A stretch of DNA of 64,000 nt from Methylomonas sp. UP202 (GTDB lineage: Bacteria > Pseudomonadota > Gammaproteobacteria > Methylococcales > Methylomonadaceae), in assembly GCF_029910655.1 (NCBI RefSeq), contig NZ_CP123897.1, positions 5,383,547-5,447,546 on the forward strand. The letters are read 5' to 3'. Below are positions 18,082-26,096 of the stretch, in pieces. Under the pieces are notes generated by a model. That model worked only from the letters and a program-made list of their open reading frames with translations. It was not told the origin of the DNA and searched no databases. Position 1 is the stretch's first letter; each line of letters begins with the position of its first letter. The position numbers and the translations under genes are program-made.

Positions 18082-18531
18082 ATGAAAACCTTGCAAGTCA
18101 CGATACTGGCGATTGCCGCGTTCACCCTGTCGGGTTGTGCGACGGGTTATTACCAACGTGGCTACACCGGTTACGGGTATGGCTCCAGTTACGGCGTGTA
18201 TCAGCCCTATCAGGGTTACGGTAGCGGTTATTACTCTCCCGGCACGCAATTCAACTACGGCACCTATTACATTCAACCCGGCCACTACCGCGATCATCAC
18301 GATAGGGATCGCCATGAGCGACGCGAATCGAATTCCGGAAACCACGAACATCACGAGAGTAACTGGCATGGCGGGGTGGGGCACCACGAGTCGCACGGAA
18401 GCGAGGGCTGGGGGGAACGCGGCCATCGGGGCGAGACCGAGACAAGACACGATTTCAGCGGCGGGCCTACCGCCAATACCGCCGGCAGCGAACATCATCG
18501 CCATCACGAACACGGCGAACGCCGCCATTGA
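18082..18531 (+). CDS. Tyr/Gly-rich then His-rich lipoprotein, unknown function
   Basis: 149 residues. A lipoprotein signal ends at LSGCA (Cys19). Mature residues 20-68 are rich in Tyr, Gly and Ser (YYQRGYTGYGYGSSYG), then residues 69-149 are rich in His, Glu and Arg with many HH, HEHHE and HHRHHEH clusters. Such tails bind divalent metals in other proteins, which would suit a copper- or nickel-handling envelope protein, but no named family is recognised. Start supported by AGAGG upstream. It diverges from mmoX and could share that control region. The codon use is repetitive, as expected for low-complexity sequence. Convergent with kup. Confidence 0.8.
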   Translation: MKTLQVTILAIAAFTLSGCATGYYQRGYTGYGYGSSYGVYQPYQGYGSGYYSPGTQFNYGTYYIQPGHYRDHHDRDRHERRESNSGNHEHHESNWHGGVGHHESHGSEGWGERGHRGETETRHDFSGGPTANTAGSEHHRHHEHGERRH

Positions 18532-18596
18532 GAATCATCGCTTGGGAAAGCAGCGACCTGACGTTAGCCGGGCCTCGGCCAACGGGATTTAGTCGC

Positions 18597-20483
18597 TTAG
18601 AGTTCTATGCGAATGCCTAACTCGATCACGCGCTCGACGGGGATTTTGAAATACTCGATCGCACTGGTCGAGTTATGAGTCAGGAAACTGAATAAGGAAC
18701 GGCGCCATTTAGGCATCGGGCTCTTACGGCGGAACGACAAGCGCTCGCTACCAATGAAAAACGACACGGTCTTTTGGTTGATGTCCAAACCTTCATGGCA
18801 ACACAGTTGCAAAGCGCGGCGCACATCCTGTTCCTCCTGAAAACCGAAATAGAGCTTCACTCGGTAAAAACTGCGGTTATGGCCGAACGCCCTGATTTTT
18901 ACGCGATGAGATTCGTCGACGTAAGGCTCTTCGGTGGTCACGATCGTCAACACGACGATCTTCTCGTGTAACACCCGGTTGTGCTCCAAATTGTGCAACA
19001 AAACTTGCGGAACCCCGTGCATGCTGCGGGCCATGTAAATCGCGGTGCCGGGCACCGTCACCGGCGGCTGGGTCTTCAACCGTTCTTCCAGTTCTTCGAA
19101 CAACACCCGCCGATCTTCGAGATATTTGGCCAGTAATTCGCGCCCCTTGATCCAAGTCGTCATCACCAAGAACAATATTGCGCCCACCACCAGCGGCAGC
19201 CAGCCGCCGGTCGGAATCTTCAAGCTGTTGGACGCCAAGAACAACAAATCCACCGACAGGAAAATCGACAGGAATGCGATGCTAGTAGGGCGATTCCAAC
19301 GCCACAAGCCCTGAATGACGATGAAGGCCAGAACCGTATCGACGATCATGGTACCTGTCACGGCGATGCCGTAAGCGGAAGCCAACGCCGAAGCCGATTT
19401 AAAACTTAACACCAGCACGAACACGCAAACCGCCATCAAGCCGTTGATGGCCGGCACGTAAACCTGGCGCATTTCATAGCCGGAGGTATGCCGCACGGTC
19501 ATCCGTGGGCAATAACCGAGTTGTATCGCCTGCCGGGTCACCGAAAACGCGCCGGAAATCACGGCCTGCGAAGCGATCACCGTCGTCAGCGTCGACAAAA
19601 TCAGCAGCGGATATTGCGCCCAATTCGGCGCCAACAGATAAAACGGATTGCGTATCGCCGACGGATCGCTGATCAGCAAGGCGCCCTGACCAAAATAATT
19701 CAGCATCAGCGCCGGAAACACCACGAAGAACCATGCGCAACGTATCGGCTTCAAACCGAAATGCCCCATGTCGGCATACAAGGCCTCAGCGCCGGTGATG
19801 ACCAACACGATGGCTCCCATGATCAAAAAGCCCTTCCAGCCGATCTCTACCAACAAATGCAGAGCATGAAAGGGATTGATCGCCATCAGGACCTCGGGGG
19901 CGCTACCAATATTGACGATGCCCAGCAATGCCAGGGTGGCGAACCAAGCGCACATGATCGGCGAGAACAAGCGGCCGACGACGCCGGTACCCTTGACTTG
20001 CAAAATAAACAACAAGCTCAATACCGCGATCGCGGCCGGCACGACGTATTCGTGTAAACGGGGCGCGATGACCTTTAAGCCCTCCACCGCACCCAACACC
20101 GAGATTGCCGGCGTAATAATGCTATCGCCGTAAAACAACGAGGCGCCAAGCAAACCCAGCGTGACGATGAATCCCTTACGGCGCGGATCGTTTCTGGCGC
20201 CTCGCAGCGCCAGCGCCATCAAGGCCATGATGCCGCCTTCGCCGCGATTGTCGGCCCGCATGATAAACGTGGCATATTTGGTGCTGACGACCAATGTCAG
20301 CGACCAAAAGATCAGCGACAACACCCCGAGCACATGTTCGGTATCGGTTGGCAAGCCGCCGTGAAACACCTCTTTCATCGCGTAAAGCGGACTCGTGCCG
20401 ATATCGCCAAACACCACGCCGATAGCGCTTAGCGCGAGAGTAGAAAGTTTTTCCTTGGGGGGGAATGGGTGTTTCGAAGGCAT
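18597..20483 (-). CDS. kup: Kup (TrkD) low-affinity potassium uptake transporter
   Basis: 628 residues from the ATG at 20483; a TTG six codons earlier is in frame but weaker. About 12 transmembrane helices fill residues 15-445, beginning with the family signature ALSAIGVVFGDIGTSPLYA, followed by a cytoplasmic C-terminal domain of about 180 residues. It is a proton-coupled K+ importer of the inner membrane. E. coli Kup has 622 residues. The gene stands alone between the lipoprotein (convergent) and tonB (divergent), and no link with the sMMO genes is evident. Confidence 0.95.
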   Translation of the reverse strand: MPSKHPFPPKEKLSTLALSAIGVVFGDIGTSPLYAMKEVFHGGLPTDTEHVLGVLSLIFWSLTLVVSTKYATFIMRADNRGEGGIMALMALALRGARNDPRRKGFIVTLGLLGASLFYGDSIITPAISVLGAVEGLKVIAPRLHEYVVPAAIAVLSLLFILQVKGTGVVGRLFSPIMCAWFATLALLGIVNIGSAPEVLMAINPFHALHLLVEIGWKGFLIMGAIVLVITGAEALYADMGHFGLKPIRCAWFFVVFPALMLNYFGQGALLISDPSAIRNPFYLLAPNWAQYPLLILSTLTTVIASQAVISGAFSVTRQAIQLGYCPRMTVRHTSGYEMRQVYVPAINGLMAVCVFVLVLSFKSASALASAYGIAVTGTMIVDTVLAFIVIQGLWRWNRPTSIAFLSIFLSVDLLFLASNSLKIPTGGWLPLVVGAILFLVMTTWIKGRELLAKYLEDRRVLFEELEERLKTQPPVTVPGTAIYMARSMHGVPQVLLHNLEHNRVLHEKIVVLTIVTTEEPYVDESHRVKIRAFGHNRSFYRVKLYFGFQEEQDVRRALQLCCHEGLDINQKTVSFFIGSERLSFRRKSPMPKWRRSLFSFLTHNSTSAIEYFKIPVERVIELGIRIEL

Positions 20484-20663
20484 GGCGAGTGTTGGATGCA
20501 AGCGAAAAGCTGTTGAAATTATGCCACATAACCCAGAATTGACCGCAATCGCAATTCTTTGGTGGGGATTTTATTTTCTGAATCGTCTTATGTTAATGAG
20601 GCTGTTTTCCAGGGAATGACTAACTCGCAGATGAAGCGAAGTTCATCCCGGACCGGCAAATAA

Positions 20664-20676
20664 CTTACAATGTAAG
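20664..20676. promoter_or_regulatory. Perfect 13-bp dyad upstream of tonB
   Basis: CTTACAATGTAAG is a perfect odd palindrome (CTTACA-A-TGTAAG) centred about 50 bp before the tonB start, in the 236-bp gap between divergent kup and tonB. It is placed as an operator overlapping a promoter would be. It does not match the Fur consensus; the TACA-N-TGTA core is used by several repressor families, so the regulator cannot be named. Confidence 0.55.
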
Positions 20677-20719
20677 ATCGAATTTAGAACCTGCATACCT
20701 TCCAGCACTCATTGCATTC

Positions 20720-21514
20720 ATGTATTTATTTAAAACCCACGAAGAGGCTTTGCAGATCAGCCCGCTAGCAAACTTTGGCGGCACGGGACCATCTCCGCGG
20801 GAGGCGAGAACTTCGATTTGGCGAACATTGCTGGGCGAGGAAAAGCCTTCCAATATGCTGAGTTTGCTGAGCGTGTTGGTACTGCTGGTTCATGTTTGGG
20901 GCTTGCGACAACTGTTGCAGCCTGTGGAAGCCTTGACGCAAGCGCAACCGCTGATGATGGAAGTGTCGATGATCGCGATCTCGGCGCCCAAACCCAGCGT
21001 GGCGCCGCCACCGCCCGCCCCGGCGCCTCCCGAGAAAAAACCGCCCGAAATCAAACCCAAGCCCAAACCCAAGCCGCTGCCCAAAAAGGCGCCACCCATC
21101 GTGCAAAAAGCACCGGAGTACGCGCCCAGCGAAGCGGCGGCCGAAACCCAGCCGACGCCAGTGACCGCACCGGCCAATCCGTCGCCATCAGTTACGCAAA
21201 CCACCAGTACCGCAACTCAGGCCGAGCCCTTTACCGAAGCCAATTTTCGGGCTAACTACGCTCATAATCCCAAGCCGGAATATCCGATGATCGCCAAAAG
21301 CCGGGGCTGGCAGGGAAAGGTATTGCTGAAAGTGCAAGTGTCCGCCGAAGGCTTGGCCGATGCCGTGGCGGTGGAGCACACCAGCGGTCACGAGGTTTTG
21401 GACGACTCGGCGGTCGAAGCGGTCAAACAATGGAAATTCATCCCTGCCAAACGCGGCGAAACACCGGTAGCCAGCTCGGTGATCGTCCCCATCATCTTTA
21501 CATTGCGTGAATAA
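20720..21514 (+). CDS. tonB: TonB energy-transducing protein
   Basis: 264 residues. It spans the periplasm and passes the proton-motive force from ExbB-ExbD to outer-membrane receptors. Seen: an N-terminal cytoplasmic extension of about 55 residues, one transmembrane helix (MLSLLSVLVLLVHVWGL), a Pro/Lys-rich rod (APPPPAPAPPEKKPPEIKPK, about residues 95-130) and the C-terminal TonB domain (YPMIAKSRGWQGKVLLKVQV ... SAVEAVKQWKFIPAKRG). The long cytoplasmic N-terminus is somewhat unusual. First gene of tonB-exbB-exbD. Confidence 0.94.
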   Translation: MYLFKTHEEALQISPLANFGGTGPSPREARTSIWRTLLGEEKPSNMLSLLSVLVLLVHVWGLRQLLQPVEALTQAQPLMMEVSMIAISAPKPSVAPPPPAPAPPEKKPPEIKPKPKPKPLPKKAPPIVQKAPEYAPSEAAAETQPTPVTAPANPSPSVTQTTSTATQAEPFTEANFRANYAHNPKPEYPMIAKSRGWQGKVLLKVQVSAEGLADAVAVEHTSGHEVLDDSAVEAVKQWKFIPAKRGETPVASSVIVPIIFTLRE

Positions 21515-21528
21515 AAACGGAGAAATTA

Positions 21529-22197
21529 ATGCCCTACCATATAGCCCCGGAATTGGTTATCGACGCCACGTTGTATACGTTGCTGGCGTTTTCGTTGATA
21601 ACCTGGACTTTGATTTTTTTCAAAATCTGGCAGTTCGCTAAAAACAACTATTACAACAAGCAATTCAACGAAGCGTTTTGGGACTCCGCCGATCTATCCG
21701 CCGCCCAGCAATTGCCAGCCGAAAAGTTGCGCGGCCCTAAGGCGCGTGTCGCAACCTGCGGCTTTACTTGGCTGGCTGAAATGAGCCATCCCGAGACTTG
21801 CGCAAGCCTGCGATTCCGCGGCTCGCCGCAAGACTTGCTGGAGCAAACCTTGCGGCACCAAACCCAGATGGAACAGCGCAAAATGGAAAGCGGACTGACG
21901 ATGCTGGCCAGTATCGGCAGCACCGCGCCGTTCGTCGGCTTATTCGGCACAGTGTTGGGCATCATGCACGCAATGCACGACATCAGCGCCAGCGGCTCGG
22001 CCAGTCTGGACGTGGTCGCCGGTCCGATCGGCGACGCGCTAATCGCCACCGCGATCGGTATCGCCGTAGCGGTTCCGGCCGTATTGGCCTACAATTTTTT
22101 CATGCGCAGGGCTAAGCATCACCGCGCCTCACTGGAAAATTTCGTGGACGGTTTCCTGCATATCGCGTTCGGCGACAACGCCAAAGACAAGGAGTAA
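21529..22197 (+). CDS. exbB: ExbB, proton-channel subunit of the Ton motor
   Basis: 222 residues of the MotA/TolQ/ExbB family. Three transmembrane helices: one near residues 12-32 and two in the C-terminal half, with the conserved GSTAPFVGLFGTVLGIMHA segment and GDALIATAIGIAVAVPAVLAY (given in part). It forms the pentameric inner-membrane channel with ExbD. It starts 14 bases after tonB behind GGAGAAATT. Confidence 0.95.
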   Translation: MPYHIAPELVIDATLYTLLAFSLITWTLIFFKIWQFAKNNYYNKQFNEAFWDSADLSAAQQLPAEKLRGPKARVATCGFTWLAEMSHPETCASLRFRGSPQDLLEQTLRHQTQMEQRKMESGLTMLASIGSTAPFVGLFGTVLGIMHAMHDISASGSASLDVVAGPIGDALIATAIGIAVAVPAVLAYNFFMRRAKHHRASLENFVDGFLHIAFGDNAKDKE

Positions 22198-22200
22198 TCG

Positions 22201-22611
22201 ATGGGCTTTAAAACCAATTCCGAAGAAGACGAAGCCGTTAGCGAAATCAACGTCACGCCGCTGGTCGACGTCATGTTGGTACTGGTGATCATCCTGCTGG
22301 TCACCGCGCCGCTGTTAACGCAATCGGTCAATGTGGCGCTACCCAAAACCGCCTCGACCACCCCGGACACCGAAAAACAACCGATGCAACTCGGCATCGA
22401 CGCGCAGGGCGGCGTCACGCTGAACAAAAACCCGATCGCCGACTTGGCTGGATTGGAGACCACGTTGCAGGGCGAATTAGCCGCCAATCCCGACATCGTG
22501 ATCCACATCTACGCGGACCAAGGTGTTAACTACGGTAAAGTCGCCGAAGTGATGGCAACGGTGCAACATGCCGGTATTTCCAAACTGGCCTTCGTCACCG
22601 TCGAGCAATAA
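22201..22611 (+). CDS. exbD: ExbD, Ton motor subunit
   Basis: 136 residues of the ExbD/TolR family. A short cytoplasmic head (VSEINVTPLVDV) leads into one transmembrane helix containing the proton-binding Asp in VDVMLVLVIILL, then a periplasmic domain ending in VAEVMATVQHAGISKLAFVT. Three bases separate it from exbB. It closes the tonB-exbB-exbD operon and converges on the thioredoxin-like gene with 27 bp between stops. Confidence 0.95.
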   Translation: MGFKTNSEEDEAVSEINVTPLVDVMLVLVIILLVTAPLLTQSVNVALPKTASTTPDTEKQPMQLGIDAQGGVTLNKNPIADLAGLETTLQGELAANPDIVIHIYADQGVNYGKVAEVMATVQHAGISKLAFVTVEQ

Positions 22612-22638
22612 AGCGCCAAACCAAGCATTGCCTAAGGC

Positions 22639-23127
22639 CTAGTGCTTTAACTTGGCGAGTTCGGCCTCGAACTCGTCCATCGTTAAGGCACCGCTCTTGC
22701 CTGTTCGCCGATGGGCCGCATCGAAGAAATAGGTTCTAGGCAATTCCCCGAACCACGCCGGATCGATTTCATAGCGCAATTTTTCCGGAGTTTCGTCGGC
22801 GAACACCCAGTTCTCCAACGCCGCCAGACGCTCATCGCCAATGATTCTGCGTATCTCCGGCAAAGCCTCGCCGTCGTCGACCGCGAGCATGACGATCTTC
22901 AGCTCCGGATGTTTTTCGTGCAGCGCCCTTAAGTTCTTCATGTCTTTCAGGCAGGACGGACAATCCACCGACCAAATCGCCAACAACAACGGCGCGTGCG
23001 CGGACTCGGCAAGAATTTGCCGATAGCTATCGATCCGAAACGGCTTTAACGCTATCTCATCGGCAACAGCCGAATGCCAGCCGGCCAGCACGCACACAAC
23101 CCAAACCAGCCATCTAAGTATTTTCAT
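22639..23127 (-). CDS. Periplasmic thioredoxin-like (TlpA-type) protein
   Basis: 162 residues from the ATG at 23127 (an adjacent ATG at 23130 is too close to the GAGGA ribosome site). A signal peptide (ILRWLVWVVCVLAGWHSAVA) is followed by a thioredoxin fold with a Cys56-Pro-Ser-Cys59 active site in IWSVDCPSC and a cis-Pro region near FGELPRTYFFD. It should be a periplasmic thiol-disulfide protein or metallochaperone of the TlpA/ResA class. It sits between exbD and a TonB-dependent receptor and diverges from the latter, suggesting a role in handling the imported substrate or in keeping the Cys motifs of the BNR lipoprotein reduced. That link is inference. Confidence 0.85.
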   Translation of the reverse strand: MKILRWLVWVVCVLAGWHSAVADEIALKPFRIDSYRQILAESAHAPLLLAIWSVDCPSCLKDMKNLRALHEKHPELKIVMLAVDDGEALPEIRRIIGDERLAALENWVFADETPEKLRYEIDPAWFGELPRTYFFDAAHRRTGKSGALTMDEFEAELAKLKH

Positions 23128-23162
23128 CATTTCCTCGGCAATACGGAGTAAAACTCCGTCAA

Positions 23163-23374
23163 ATAACATAGTTTTAAAATCATTTGCCGCCACCATTTTG
23201 CGACCAAGAATCTCAAGCGTCACGGTTCGCCTGAATTGCCGAAAATTGTTTGAGCGCTATCGCAGATTTGGCTTCAACGGCTTAATCACCGCCAATCTGC
23301 CGGACCCCGCCGCAGTCCATTTTCGGTGATTTCCCAGATACTGCCAGCCATTAATATTTTATATAACATAGTTT
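23163..23374. promoter_or_regulatory. Divergent control region with two identical 12-bp direct repeats
   Basis: ATAACATAGTTT occurs at 23163-23174 and again at 23363-23374, exactly 200 bp apart, in an AT-rich context unlike the surrounding GC-rich sequence. One copy is 36 bp upstream of the thioredoxin-like gene (minus strand), the other about 160 bp upstream of the TonB-dependent receptor (plus strand). They look like operators for a shared regulator. The rest of the 404-bp gap shows no gene. Confidence 0.5.
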
Positions 23375-23531
23375 ATTTAAATATTAGCTCCCTCCCGAAT
23401 AAAACCATTTATTTATCATTGCCTTGAATTACAGGCTCCAAAATTGCTCGCGCAACGCTATTCCCAAAACCGGGCGAACACGCTTCCGTCCGGCCTTGGC
23501 GAGCCAATTTTATTTTCAAGGAACACTCGAC

Positions 23532-25952
23532 ATGCGAGAAACCATAAAAAAGACATCAATGCTACTGGCACTACCCACCATCCTGCATTCATCGCATAAT
23601 TTGCAAGCGGCGGAATCCAAGGACAACACACTAGCCGATGTTATCGTTTCGGAAGATTCCGAAGACGGCCGCCCGGAAAAGCCCTCGAAAACCGACCTAT
23701 CAACGCCTAAAACCAAAATCTCCAAAAAAGACATCGCCGAGACCAACGCCGTAACCACCTCCGATTCAATCAAATTCGAATCCGGCGTATTCGTCAGACA
23801 ACGTTATATCGGCGATCCGAATGCACCGGTCGGCATGCGCGGCTCCAATCCTTACCAAGGCGGCCGGGTCATGGTATTTATGGATGGCATGCCAATCTGG
23901 AACGCCTTGCAATATTCGTTCAACGGCTCGCCGCGCTGGGGATTGATCGGTCCGGGCGAAATCAAATCGGTCGATATTCTATCGGGACCGTTCTCCGCCG
24001 AATACAGCGGCAACGCCATGGGCGGCGTGATCAACTTCAATACTCTGCTACCGCAAAAGCGCGAGGTCTATACGGAGGCAACCTATATCTTCCAACCCTA
24101 TCAGTTCGAAGGCACCAGCAAAAACCTGCAAGGATTCCGGACCTTCGGCTCTTACGGCGATAAGTTCGGCGACTTCAGCAGCTACTTCTCTTACAACCAT
24201 TTAGAGAACGAAGGCCAGCCGATGACCACCTATAACTACTCGAATACGTCCGGTGCCAACGGCGGCGCGCTAAGAGCCTACACCTCCGGAGCCGGATCGG
24301 TCAGCGGCGCCTATCTTGAGCGCAATCCCCGAGCCGTCGGAAATCAGGCCAACCAAGGCGGTTATGCCGGCCAGCCTCGACTATCCTATGGCGACAGCGG
24401 CGTCGTGCATTCGGTGGACGATTTGTACAAATGGAAAGGCGGCTATCAAATCAATCCGCAACTCGACGCTTTGTTCACCGTCGCTTTCGAAAATCTGGAC
24501 GTCACCAGCGTTGGCCAAACTTATCTGCGCAAGGCCGACGGTACGCCGGTCTACGGTAACGGCAGCACGACTTACAACTACAACGGCTTACGGATCGTCC
24601 CGGTCGGGACCAATTTCGGCGCCAGCCAACAAAATCGGCAAACTCTAACGCTAGGTGGCGGCTTAAAAGGCCAGCTATTCGGCAATTGGAACACCGACAC
24701 CCACGTCAGTTATTTTGACGTCCTGCACGACCAGACGATCTCCTCGTCCTTGAATCCCAGCGACCCCAACAATACCAACGCCGGCCAAATCAGCGATGTC
24801 GACAGCATGGGCTGGGTCAATATTTCAACGAAATTCGACAACCAAAAGTTCTTCGATCGCGAAGACCTGTCGTTTTCGACCGGCATGGAATATCAACACG
24901 CCAAAATGTTCACCAGCCAATACAGTACCAGCAACTATACGAGCACCGATCGCGATCGGCTAACCTTGCGTAGCGGCGGCGCGACCGACACCTACGGCCT
25001 GTTCGGCCAACTGTCATGGCGGTTTATCCAGGACTGGGACGCCACATTCGGTAGCCGGTTGGAACGTTGGAACGTATCGGACGGCATTTATCTGTCCGGC
25101 AACAATAATTACTCGCCACGGGACCGTCAAGCATCGACATGGTCGCCAAAATTCTCTTTGGGTTACGAACCGGGCCGCTGGAAATTCCGCTACTCGGTCG
25201 CCAAAGCCTACCGGTTTCCGCTGGTCGGCGAATTGTTCGACAACTCGAATAGCTTGAGAGGTAGCGTCAGTCTGGCCAATTCGCTATTGAAGCCGGAAGA
25301 CGGAACCCACCACAACCTGATGGGGGAGTACGATTTCAATAACGGGTATATCCGCTTGAATCTGTTCCATGAAAACGTGCGCAACGCCATTTACAGTTCG
25401 ACGATCTCCAACTCGTTATTGATCGCTCAAGACCCCGCTACCTTCGGGCCGGGCGGCTTGAACCTGAACGCCAGCAACTTCAGCAGCCTGTTGGCGTCAA
25501 TCGACGAAGTGGAAATTAACGGTATCGATTTGACAATCAACCAAGACCGGGTATTCGACTCGAATTTCGACATCAAACTGGATACGACGATTTTGAATTC
25601 GAAAATTCTGAAGAACGATGCCAACGTCAATTACGTCAGCAAGAGCTTTCCGCTGCTACCTGACTATCGAGCCAACCTGTTAACGACCTACCACTACGGC
25701 AAAGACTGGGACTTTTCGGTCGGCACTCGCTACCAAGGCAGAATGTACGCCCAGCTCGACAACAAGGATCTGCAATTGCCCTATTACGCGGCTTTTACCG
25801 AATCGGTCTACGTCGATCTGAAAGCCACCTACCGCTTCAACAACGCCGGACATATCTCGGCGGGGGTCGATAATATCAACGACTATCAAGCCTTCTTTAA
25901 CCATCCGTTGCCGCAACGGACATTCTTTGCTCAAATCGGCTACAAGTTCTAG
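23532..25952 (+). CDS. TonB-dependent outer-membrane receptor
   Basis: 806 residues from the ATG at 23532, which has AAGGAA nine bases upstream; the frame extends 36 codons further up without a signal-like sequence. Signal peptide of about 27 residues, a probable TonB box (DVIVSE) soon after it, a plug domain (VFVRQRYIGDP, GGRVMVFMDGMPIW, GPFSAEYSGNAMGGVINF) and a 22-strand barrel with aromatic C-terminus (FAQIGYKF). Barrel segments resemble metal/siderophore receptors, but the ligand cannot be deduced; the extracellular loops are not notably rich in Met or His. Context (TonB motor, thioredoxin-like protein, Cys/His lipoprotein, sMMO nearby) suggests a metal or metallophore, possibly copper or lanthanide. 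Confidence 0.92.
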   Translation: MRETIKKTSMLLALPTILHSSHNLQAAESKDNTLADVIVSEDSEDGRPEKPSKTDLSTPKTKISKKDIAETNAVTTSDSIKFESGVFVRQRYIGDPNAPVGMRGSNPYQGGRVMVFMDGMPIWNALQYSFNGSPRWGLIGPGEIKSVDILSGPFSAEYSGNAMGGVINFNTLLPQKREVYTEATYIFQPYQFEGTSKNLQGFRTFGSYGDKFGDFSSYFSYNHLENEGQPMTTYNYSNTSGANGGALRAYTSGAGSVSGAYLERNPRAVGNQANQGGYAGQPRLSYGDSGVVHSVDDLYKWKGGYQINPQLDALFTVAFENLDVTSVGQTYLRKADGTPVYGNGSTTYNYNGLRIVPVGTNFGASQQNRQTLTLGGGLKGQLFGNWNTDTHVSYFDVLHDQTISSSLNPSDPNNTNAGQISDVDSMGWVNISTKFDNQKFFDREDLSFSTGMEYQHAKMFTSQYSTSNYTSTDRDRLTLRSGGATDTYGLFGQLSWRFIQDWDATFGSRLERWNVSDGIYLSGNNNYSPRDRQASTWSPKFSLGYEPGRWKFRYSVAKAYRFPLVGELFDNSNSLRGSVSLANSLLKPEDGTHHNLMGEYDFNNGYIRLNLFHENVRNAIYSSTISNSLLIAQDPATFGPGGLNLNASNFSSLLASIDEVEINGIDLTINQDRVFDSNFDIKLDTTILNSKILKNDANVNYVSKSFPLLPDYRANLLTTYHYGKDWDFSVGTRYQGRMYAQLDNKDLQLPYYAAFTESVYVDLKATYRFNNAGHISAGVDNINDYQAFFNHPLPQRTFFAQIGYKF

Positions 25953-26096
25953 ACGGCAAACCCGCAACCGAACAGCCGATGTCCGCTACCCAGCGGCCCG
26001 GACCCGAAACAGCGGGGCTATTGGAAACAGCCCCGCCCGACAACCGCCGCCGACTTCCGGAAGCACGACCGGAGCGCCGGCTAAACACTTCACCCC

